Shown one piece after another: positions 15,696 to 23,389 of a stretch of DNA of 55,178 nucleotides (its first letter is position 1; every line of letters starts with the position of its first letter). Position numbers and translations under genes: made by a program. This stretch comes from Indioceanicola sp046045995 (GTDB lineage: Bacteria; Pseudomonadota; Alphaproteobacteria; Azospirillales; Azospirillaceae). The stretch spans positions 1 through 55,178 of the forward strand of contig JBJOKR010000008.1 in NCBI GenBank assembly GCA_046045995.1. Reading direction: 5' to 3'. The notes beneath the pieces were generated by a model. That model saw only the letters and a list, made by a program, of their open reading frames with translations, was not told where the DNA came from and ran no database searches.

Positions 15696-16706
15696 ATGCT
15701 GAAATTCATCCTGACCCGGCTGGCCGTGCTGATACCGACCTTCCTCGGTGTCACCATGCTGTCCTTCTTCCTGATCCGGCTGGTGCCGGGGGACCCGATC
15801 GAGGTGCGGGTGGGGGAGCGGGGGATCGAGGAGGAACGGCTGGCGGAGCTGCGCGCCCAGCTCGGCCTCGACCGGCCGCTGTGGGAGCAGTACCTGTCTT
15901 ATCTGGGGGATGTGCTGCGGGGTGATCTCGGCACCTCCGTCGTCACCCAGAACGGCGTGCTGGAGGAATTCCTGACCCTGTTCCCCGCCACCCTGGAACT
16001 GGCCTTCTGCGCCATCCTGTTCGCGGTGGTGATCGGTCTTCCGGCGGGGATGCTGGCGGCGGTGAAGCGGGGGACCGTGTTCGACCACACGGTCATGGCG
16101 GGCAGCCTGACCGGCTATTCCATGCCGATCTTCTGGTGGGGGCTGCTGCTGATCCTGCTGTTCAGCGTGACCCTGGACCTGACGCCCGTATCGGGGCGCA
16201 TCTCCGCCGTCTACTGGATCGAGCCTGTGACCGGCTTCATGCTGATCGACACCCTGCTGGGGGAGGAGGAGGGGGCGTTCCTGGATGCGCTGCGCCACCT
16301 GATCCTGCCGACGGTGGTGCTGGGCACCATCCCGCTGGCCGTGATCGCCCGCATGACCCGGTCCAGCATGCTGGAGGTGCTGGGGGAGGATTACATCCGC
16401 ACCGCCCGGGCCAAAGGGCTGAACCGCCTGCGCATCGTCGGGCTGCACGCCCTGCGCAACGCCCTCATCCCCGTGGTGACGGTGATCGGGTTGCAGGTGG
16501 GCACGCTGCTGGGCGGGGCCATCCTGACCGAAACGATCTTCAGCTGGCCCGGCATCGGCAAATGGCTGGTGGAAAGCATCAACCGCCGCGACTACCCCGC
16601 CCTTCAGGGCGGTATCCTGCTGATCGCGCTGCTGGTGATGCTGGTGAACTTCGCCGTGGACATCCTCTACGGCGCGCTCAACCCCCGCATCCGCCATGGG
16701 AGGTAG
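15696..16706 (+). CDS. dppB: Dipeptide ABC transporter permease
   Basis: This 336-residue inner-membrane permease has a first helix at residues 7-30 (LAVLIPTFLGVTMLSFFLIR) followed by the conserved LVPGDPIEVRVG. It has the large periplasmic region typical of DppB/OppB, then five further helices. The EAA loop that contacts the ATPase is LGEDYIRTARAKGLNRLRIV. The C-terminal LTETIFSWPGIGKWLVESI is a hallmark of the family. It pairs with DppC to form the pore. Confidence 0.94.
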   Translation: MLKFILTRLAVLIPTFLGVTMLSFFLIRLVPGDPIEVRVGERGIEEERLAELRAQLGLDRPLWEQYLSYLGDVLRGDLGTSVVTQNGVLEEFLTLFPATLELAFCAILFAVVIGLPAGMLAAVKRGTVFDHTVMAGSLTGYSMPIFWWGLLLILLFSVTLDLTPVSGRISAVYWIEPVTGFMLIDTLLGEEEGAFLDALRHLILPTVVLGTIPLAVIARMTRSSMLEVLGEDYIRTARAKGLNRLRIVGLHALRNALIPVVTVIGLQVGTLLGGAILTETIFSWPGIGKWLVESINRRDYPALQGGILLIALLVMLVNFAVDILYGALNPRIRHGR

Positions 16707-16737
16707 GGGATGACGATTTCCTCGCTCAAGGGTGGTT

Positions 16738-16905
16738 ACCCCTCACCCTCCCACCGCTTCGCGGCGGGCCCCTCCCTCTCCCTCAAGGGGAGAGGGGGTT
16801 GGTGCGCGACCGGCGGCACTTTCCTGCGGACAGCAGCTCAATGCCCCTCTCCCCTTGAGGGAGAGGGAGGGGCCCGAGCCGTCAGGCTCGGGAGGGTGAG
16901 GGGTA
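16738..16905. repeat. Inverted pair of repeat family C elements between dppB and dppC
   Basis: Each element has ACCCCTCACCCTCCC, then a short variable hairpin (CCGC-TTCG-GCGG in one, GAGCC-TGAC-GGCTC in the other), then GGGCCCCTCCCTCTCCC and CTCAAGGGGAGAGG. The second copy is on the opposite strand, so the region could fold as one long cruciform. It fills almost the whole 215-base intercistronic gap. Confidence 0.9.
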
Positions 16906-16921
16906 GGGGGAGGCCCATGCC

Positions 16922-17806
16922 ATGACCACCCTGGACACCGCCACCCCGCCGGGGCCGTTGAAAAGCCTGTGGCTGGATTTCAGCCGCAACCGCGGGGCCG
17001 TCGTCGGGTTGGTGGTCGTGCTGCTGATCGCGTTCGTCGCGGTCTTCGCCGATCTGGTGGCCCCGCACAGCCCGGTGCAGCAGTTCCGCGACCATATCCT
17101 GGTCCCCCCCGCCTGGGTGGCGGGGGGGAGCTGGGCCTTCCCGCTCGGCACCGACGATATCGGCCGGGACATCCTGTCCCGCCTGGTCCACGGGGCGCGG
17201 CTGTCCCTGTTCATCGGGCTGCTGGTGGTCACCCTGTCCCTGGTGGTGGGGGTGGCCCTGGGCCTAGTCGCCGGGTATTACGGCGGGGCACTGGACATGG
17301 CCGTGGCCCGGTTCATGGACATCCTGCTGGCCCTGCCATCGCTGCTGCTGGCCATCGTCGTGGCGGCGATCCTGGGGCCGGGGCTGATCAACGCGGCCAT
17401 CGCCGTGTCGGTCACCATCGTGCCCCATTACGCCCGCCTGACCCGGGCCGCCGTGCTGGCGGAGAAGAACCGGGAATACGTGATCGCCAGCCGCATGGCC
17501 GGGGCGGGTAACCTGCGGCTGATGCTGGTGACCATCCTGCCCAACTGTGCCGCCCCGCTGATCGTGCAGGCGACCCTGGGCTTCAGCACCGCCATCCTGG
17601 ATGCGGCGGCCCTGGGCTTCCTGGGTCTGGGGGCCCAGCCGCCCACGCCGGAATGGGGCACCATGCTGTCCAGTTCGCTGCAATTCCTGCAACGGGCCTG
17701 GTGGGTGGTGACCTTCCCCGGCCTGGCCATCCTGACGACGGTGCTGGCCTTCAACCTTCTGGGCGATGGCTTGCGCGACGCCCTGGACCCCAAGCTGAAG
17801 CGGTGA
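16922..17806 (+). CDS. dppC: Dipeptide ABC transporter permease
   Basis: This 294-residue inner-membrane permease is the DppB partner. Seen: an N-terminal cytoplasmic tail, a first helix (GAVVGLVVVLLIAFVAVFAD), the conserved HPLGTDDIGRD-like motif (here FPLGTDDIGRDILSRLVHG), the core helices, the EAA loop (REYVIASRMAGAGNLRLMLV), and the C-terminal GFLGLGAQPPTPEWGTML typical of DppC. The stop is followed within nine bases by dppD, so the two are translationally close. Confidence 0.94.
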   Translation: MTTLDTATPPGPLKSLWLDFSRNRGAVVGLVVVLLIAFVAVFADLVAPHSPVQQFRDHILVPPAWVAGGSWAFPLGTDDIGRDILSRLVHGARLSLFIGLLVVTLSLVVGVALGLVAGYYGGALDMAVARFMDILLALPSLLLAIVVAAILGPGLINAAIAVSVTIVPHYARLTRAAVLAEKNREYVIASRMAGAGNLRLMLVTILPNCAAPLIVQATLGFSTAILDAAALGFLGLGAQPPTPEWGTMLSSSLQFLQRAWWVVTFPGLAILTTVLAFNLLGDGLRDALDPKLKR

Positions 17807-17814
17807 GGATGCCC

Positions 17815-18804
17815 ATGGCCCTGCTGGACATCCGCGACCTGACCGTCACCTTCGCCACCCGCACCGGCCCCTTCCGCGCCGTGGACGGCATCGACCTGTC
17901 CGTGGAGGAGGGGGAGGTGGTGGGCATCGTGGGGGAGAGCGGATCGGGCAAATCCGTCACCTCCCTGGCGGTGATGGACCTGCTGGCGGACAATGCGACG
18001 GTGACCGCCGCCCGCATGGCCTTCGCCGGGACCGACCTGCGCGACCTGACGCCCCGGCGGCGGCGCGACCTGAACGGCAAGGACCTGGCCATGGTGTTCC
18101 AGGACCCCATGACCAGCCTGAACCCCTGCTTCACCGTCGGCTACCAGATCGCGGAAAGCCTGAAGGCGCATGAGGGCCTGTCCGGCAAGGCGCTGCGCCA
18201 CCGCACCATCGACCTGCTGGAACGGGTGGGCATCCCGGCGGCGGAGACACGGCTTTCCGCCTATCCCCACCAGTTGTCCGGCGGGATGAGCCAGCGGGTG
18301 ATGATCGCCATCGCCATCGCCTGCAATCCCCGCCTGCTGATCGCGGATGAGCCGACGACGGCGCTGGACGTGACCATCCAGAAGCAGATCCTGGACCTGC
18401 TGCGCGACCTTCAGCGCGACCGGGGCATGGGGCTGGTCCTGATCACCCATGACATGGGCGTGGTGGCGGAAATGGCGGACCGGGTCACCGTCATGTATGC
18501 GGGCCAGGTGGTGGAGACCGCGGCGGCCGACACCCTGTTCGCCGCCCCCCGGCACCCCTATACGCGCGCCCTGCTGGACGCCCTGCCCGAACGGGCCGCC
18601 GGCCGCCGCCGCCTGCCCACCATCCCCGGCGTGGTGCCGGGCGTGTTCGACCGCCCCGCCGGCTGCCTGTTCCAACCCCGCTGCGCCCACGCCGTGGAAG
18701 CCTGCCGCACCACCCGCCCCCCGCTGGAAACGGACGGAACCGGCGCCGTCCGCTGCCTGCGGGCGGGGGAGATCGCCCGCGGTCTGGAGACGACCGACAC
18801 ATGA
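17815..18804 (+). CDS. dppD: Dipeptide ABC transporter ATPase
   Basis: This 329-residue ATPase powers peptide import. Seen: Walker A GESGSGKSV, Q-loop MVFQDPMTSLNP, signature LSGGMSQRV, Walker B LLIADEPTTALDV, H-loop LITHDMG, and the family C-terminal oligopeptide/dipeptide region with conserved cysteines (GCLFQPRCAHAVEAC) that binds an iron-sulphur cluster in some homologues. GAGG precedes the ATG at 17815 with seven-base spacing. An ATG two codons earlier lies too close to the dppC stop to be served by it. Confidence 0.94.
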   Translation: MALLDIRDLTVTFATRTGPFRAVDGIDLSVEEGEVVGIVGESGSGKSVTSLAVMDLLADNATVTAARMAFAGTDLRDLTPRRRRDLNGKDLAMVFQDPMTSLNPCFTVGYQIAESLKAHEGLSGKALRHRTIDLLERVGIPAAETRLSAYPHQLSGGMSQRVMIAIAIACNPRLLIADEPTTALDVTIQKQILDLLRDLQRDRGMGLVLITHDMGVVAEMADRVTVMYAGQVVETAAADTLFAAPRHPYTRALLDALPERAAGRRRLPTIPGVVPGVFDRPAGCLFQPRCAHAVEACRTTRPPLETDGTGAVRCLRAGEIARGLETTDT

Positions 18805-18823
18805 TGCTATATGTGATATCAGC

Positions 18824-19249
18824 ATGATGACGGTCGTCATCGATACGGATGTGATGGTCGCTGCCCTGGAAAGCCCATCCGGTGCCTCCAGAGCGGTCCT
18901 ACTGGCTGTGATCGACAGCCGGATCCGCATGGCTTGCTCACCTTCGTTGCTGTTCGAATACGAGTCCGTCCTGACACGGCCCCACGTTCTGGCAAGAGCA
19001 AAGGTTTCCACAAAGGATGTGGAGGAGCTTTTGGACGAAGTATCTGCGCTGTGCGTCCCCGTCGCTTTTGATTATCGCTGGCGTCCGATCGCGGAAGATC
19101 CCGATGATGATCTGGTGATTGAAACGGCTGTCAACGGTGGCGTGAATTTCATTACGACATTCAATCTGCGTGACATAAGGACGGGTGCTGCCCGATTTGG
19201 GATACCGGCTGTGCGGCCGGCGGAGTTGCTGCGGAGGATCGGACCATGA
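18824..19249 (+). CDS. PIN-domain toxin (putative ribonuclease), COG1569 type
   Basis: This 141-residue PIN-fold protein is a probable endoribonuclease toxin. Seen: first acidic residue in VVIDTDVMVAAL (D7), the FEYESVLTR segment (E45/E47), the IAEDPDDDLVIETA cluster, and the late ITTFNLRDI aspartate (D117). Its last bases overlap the start of the RHH gene (ATGA), so toxin comes before antitoxin, the reverse of most type II modules. G+C is lower than in the flanking dpp genes, consistent with insertion into the operon. An extended -10-like TGCTATATG (18805-18813) just upstream may give near-leaderless expression. Confidence 0.88.
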   Translation: MMTVVIDTDVMVAALESPSGASRAVLLAVIDSRIRMACSPSLLFEYESVLTRPHVLARAKVSTKDVEELLDEVSALCVPVAFDYRWRPIAEDPDDDLVIETAVNGGVNFITTFNLRDIRTGAARFGIPAVRPAELLRRIGP

Positions 19250-19494
19250 CAGTTTTTCCCTTGAGACTTCCTGAGGATCTGAAGGCCGCAGCGGCCGAGC
19301 AAGCCGCGAAGGCGGGAATCAGTCTCAATCAATACATCGCACTGGCTGTCGCCGGACGGGTTTCCGCCCAGGCGGAGGCGGAACGGGTCTTCGCTGTCCG
19401 CGCGGCACGCGCGATCCCGGGCCGTGCCAAGGAGATTCTGGCACGGGCCGGAACCGGTAATGAGCCACGGCCCGACGACCTTATCGCGAGCTGA
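19246..19494 (+). CDS. Ribbon-helix-helix antitoxin partner of the PIN toxin
   Basis: This 82-residue protein has an N-terminal strand FPLRLPEDLKAAAAEQAAKA followed by GISLNQYIALAVAGRV, the Arc/HicB-like ribbon-helix-helix pattern for DNA binding. The remainder is a helical, probably toxin-contacting tail. It overlaps the toxin stop by four bases. The pair sits between dppD and dppF in the same direction, so it may be read from the dpp promoter as well as its own. dppF follows after 90 bases. Confidence 0.85.
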   Translation: MTVFPLRLPEDLKAAAAEQAAKAGISLNQYIALAVAGRVSAQAEAERVFAVRAARAIPGRAKEILARAGTGNEPRPDDLIAS

Positions 19495-19584
19495 CATGAT
19501 CACCGCCGCAGCTTCCGGAGAGGATGCCGGATCGATCCGTGATGCCCGCACCGGCCCACCAGCCCGCGAAGGACTGACAGCACC

Positions 19585-20646
<1,062 letters not shown>

Positions 20647-20657
20647 CCGGCCCGGCC

Positions 20658-21122
20658 TCAGGCCCGCAGGACGGTGGCGGCGAAGCAGCCGCGGCGGGCG
20701 AAGTGCAGGTGGATATAGGCGACATCCGACCGTGCGATCCAATCGGCCAGCAGGGGCGCGACCACTGCACCCTCCACCACCTCCGCATCCACGATCATGT
20801 GGTCCGGCCCGAAGGCGCGGACGGAGAGAAGGCGGCGGCGGATCATCTCCGGCACCGTGCCGGGCGGAACCTCCGCCGCCACCGCCCCTTCGCGCACATA
20901 GATGGCGTGGCGGGAATGGTACGGCGTGTCGGCCGGCTGATGGACATGGTTCAGCAGCAGAACGGTCTGCCCCGGCTCCACATCCGCCAGGCCGATCCGG
21001 CAAGGGGCGGCATTCGCTTCCGTCACCACCACGCGGTGGACCCCGCGGGCGGCCAGTTCCCCCTCCGGCAGGCGGAACAAGGGGGCGAAGGGGGTCTCTG
21101 GCAATCCTTGGATCTGGAACAT
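20658..21122 (-). CDS. DUF1203 protein
   Basis: This 154-residue soluble protein starts MFQIQGLPETPFAPLF. The pattern fits DUF1203: a CRIGLADVEPGQTVLLLNH segment, HQPADTPYHSRHAIYVR with several histidines, LLSVRAFG, and the ending YIHLHFARRGCFAATV. Conserved histidine and cysteine residues suggest metal or small-ligand binding, but no activity is established. It converges on dppF with 11 bases between stops. Confidence 0.85.
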   Translation of the reverse strand: MFQIQGLPETPFAPLFRLPEGELAARGVHRVVVTEANAAPCRIGLADVEPGQTVLLLNHVHQPADTPYHSRHAIYVREGAVAAEVPPGTVPEMIRRRLLSVRAFGPDHMIVDAEVVEGAVVAPLLADWIARSDVAYIHLHFARRGCFAATVLRA

Positions 21123-21267
21123 CGCGCTCTCCGGGCTTGGTTGTGTCCCGGACAGTAACGGCCGCCCCACCCCCCGGCCCACCCGATTCCTGTGGTGCCG
21201 GTTGGGGGGACGATACCGTCTCACGGGGAGAGGGGTCTTCAGTTGCCCAGCCCGGAGCCGGTCCCTG

Positions 21268-21999
21268 TCAGACCGCGAAGCCCAGGATCACGGTGCGCCC
21301 GCCATCCGTCACCTCCATGCCCGCGGAGAGCTGGCGCATGATGACCAGCCCGCGGCCCGACTTGGACTGAAGGGTGGCGGGGACCACCGTGGCGGGATCA
21401 TAGCCGTCCCCCTGATCGGCGATGCGGACCCAGAGCTGGGTGTCCGTCCGCCAAGCCTCCACCTCCACCCGCTTGCAGGCCCGCTCCGGCAGTTCCAGGG
21501 TCTGGGTCAGGCGGCGACAGAACGTGTCGAAGGCGGCCGGATCGTCCACCAGGGTGCTGCCCAGGCCCAGGTTGCCGTGCAGGACGGCGTTGATCACCGC
21601 CTCATGCAGGCTCAACTCCACATCGTGGCGCAGGTAATCGGGCATCATCGCCCGGGCGATCAGCCCATCCGCCACCGCCGCCGCCGTGTCCAGGGACCAG
21701 GCCGTGCGGGTGGAAAGGGAGATGTAAAGGCTGTTGCCCGCCAGCGCCCGCCCCAGGGCGGCATCGGGGAAGACCGCGCCGGCCAGGTGTTCCACAACGG
21801 CGACGGCGGTGCCGCGCAGGGCATCGCCCAGCGCCTCCACCTCCCCCTCCCGGATCAGGTCCACGACCGGGCATTCAGGATCGGCCCCTTCCCCCGCCAA
21901 AGGCGCAAGGCCGGTCAGGGCGGAGATCCGGGACAGGTCATCCCCCTCCAAGCCCGGGCCGTTCAACAGAACCGGCAAGGTCCGTTCCACCACCATCAT
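21268..21999 (-). CDS. RsbW-like (HATPase_c_2) ATP-binding protein
   Basis: This 243-residue protein has a C-terminal GHKL ATPase domain: N-box LSLHEAVINAVLHGN (E133, N137, H141), G1 box RIADQGDGYDP, and G2 box SGRGLVIMRQLS. This is the form seen in anti-sigma serine kinases (RsbW/SpoIIAB) and not in histidine kinases. The N-terminal roughly 115 residues are helical and unrecognised; they may be a sensory or partner-binding part. It is the last gene of an overlapping three-gene set with two coiled-coil membrane proteins. No STAS antagonist or PP2C phosphatase gene is adjacent. Confidence 0.82.
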   Translation of the reverse strand: MMVVERTLPVLLNGPGLEGDDLSRISALTGLAPLAGEGADPECPVVDLIREGEVEALGDALRGTAVAVVEHLAGAVFPDAALGRALAGNSLYISLSTRTAWSLDTAAAVADGLIARAMMPDYLRHDVELSLHEAVINAVLHGNLGLGSTLVDDPAAFDTFCRRLTQTLELPERACKRVEVEAWRTDTQLWVRIADQGDGYDPATVVPATLQSKSGRGLVIMRQLSAGMEVTDGGRTVILGFAV

Positions 22000-22562
22000 G
22001 CCCGCTCTCCCGCCTCCACCCGGACGACAGACTTCTCCAGGTCCACCATCTCCGCCTCACCGACGATGAAGCCCGCCCGCGGCGGGTACCGCTCCTCCAC
22101 CCGCAGCCGGAACTCATGCCCGCTGCGGGCAAATCCGTGCACCATCCGGCCGTCCGCCCCCGGCTGCCCGCCCGGCAGGCTGTGGACAGCACTGGGCATG
22201 GACGGGTTCATGATCGGCACCTGCCACAGCCGGTCGAAGCGGCGCCAATCCTGGTCGACCATGACCATCACCACCTTGTCCGACAGTTTCAGCGCCTCGA
22301 TCCGCGCCTCCGCCGAATCGTTCAGCTTGGTCATGCTGGTGATCGCCTCCTCCGCCTCCGTGATGGCCTGCTTCAGCAGGGTTTCATCCCGGCGGGCCAT
22401 GCGCAGGTCGGCGGCAAGGGCATTCTTCTCATCCACCGTGACGGCGATCTTCCGTTCGGTCGCCTTGATCACCTTGTGGACCCGCCGGGCGGAGACGACA
22501 AGCACAGCCCCTGTCAGCGCCAGGGCACAGAAGCTGAAGAAGTTCATCCAGGTCAGGATCAT
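21996..22562 (-). CDS. Membrane-anchored coiled-coil protein B
   Basis: This 188-residue protein has one N-terminal membrane helix (NFFSFCALALTGAVLVVSA), a 70-residue coiled-coil (HKVIKATERKIAVTVDEKNA to EARIEALKLSD), and a C-terminal domain ending FIVGEAEMVDLEKSV. The C-terminal part (HEFRLRVEERYPPRAGF) resembles that of the upstream protein (ARLQAAFPAADGY), so the two look paralogous. It overlaps both neighbours by four bases (ATGA), indicating coupled translation. No known family recognised. Confidence 0.72.
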   Translation of the reverse strand: MILTWMNFFSFCALALTGAVLVVSARRVHKVIKATERKIAVTVDEKNALAADLRMARRDETLLKQAITEAEEAITSMTKLNDSAEARIEALKLSDKVVMVMVDQDWRRFDRLWQVPIMNPSMPSAVHSLPGGQPGADGRMVHGFARSGHEFRLRVEERYPPRAGFIVGEAEMVDLEKSVVRVEAGERA

Positions 22563-23167
22563 CGCCCGATCCTTTCGCCCCGCGAATCACCCCGGGGCGC
22601 CCCGCCCCCGTCCGGGGTGGCGCGCGCCGACATGACCAGGGTCGGCTCCCCGGTGGAATAGCCATCGGCGGCGGGGAAGGCCGCCTGAAGCCGGGCGCGC
22701 GCCGACCGATCATTCCCGGCCCAGATCCGGGCCGCGTTGCCGTAGCGCCAGATGCTGGGGGCGCTGTCGAAATCCTTCTGCGAGCGGTCGGCCAGCATGC
22801 GATGCCCGACCCGGGCGACATACAGGTTCTCCCCCACGCCGGGATCGCCCAGCTCATGCCAGACCTCCACCCGGTCGCGCTCCAGCCCGGCCAGGGTCAT
22901 CTCCGTCCGGCTGAGCTGGGATTTCAGCCGGAACCGCTCCGCGCTGCGGCGGTCACGCACGGCCGTCATCTCCCGGTTCTTGTCAAGGGTGGCGGCCAGC
23001 GCACGCTTCGTCGTCTTGATCTCCGCCTGGACCTTGGCGTGGTCCGCGACCCATTGGTACAGGTCGGGCAGGATGACGCGCAGCATCTCCAGCAGCACGG
23101 CCGCGACCAGGCAGGCCGCTGCGATGGACAGGATGATGACGTCGGATTCCGCGATCTCCAGATACAT
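22559..23167 (-). CDS. Membrane-anchored coiled-coil protein A
   Basis: This 202-residue protein starts MYLEIAESDVIILSIAAACL, with an N-terminal membrane helix, a coiled-coil rich in Lys/Glu/Arg (AKVQAEIKTTKRALAATLDK to LSRTEMTLAGLERDRVEVW), a domain with IWRYGNAARIWAG, and a glycine/arginine-rich disordered tail. It is first in the coiled-coil/coiled-coil/ATPase set. An alternative in-frame ATG at 23206 would add 13 residues but has no ribosome site; 23167 follows a G-rich tract. Divergent from pepN. Function unknown. Confidence 0.7.
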   Translation of the reverse strand: MYLEIAESDVIILSIAAACLVAAVLLEMLRVILPDLYQWVADHAKVQAEIKTTKRALAATLDKNREMTAVRDRRSAERFRLKSQLSRTEMTLAGLERDRVEVWHELGDPGVGENLYVARVGHRMLADRSQKDFDSAPSIWRYGNAARIWAGNDRSARARLQAAFPAADGYSTGEPTLVMSARATPDGGGAPRGDSRGERIGR

Positions 23168-23389
23168 CGGCCCGATTACCCCCCCAACCCCGGTCGCCCG
23201 CATCATAAGAGAGAAATCGGTGATGCTTCATGCACTTTCTTGCGGGTACACACGGGATTTACCCGAACTGTCACGAAGGCTACCCCGTTGGTGACCGCCG
23301 GCCGACCGGACACCATGGCGTGACAGGCCGGGGGGGAGTGGCCTATGCTCCGCCCGACCGTTTCATTCGATACACACGGAACCCCGACC

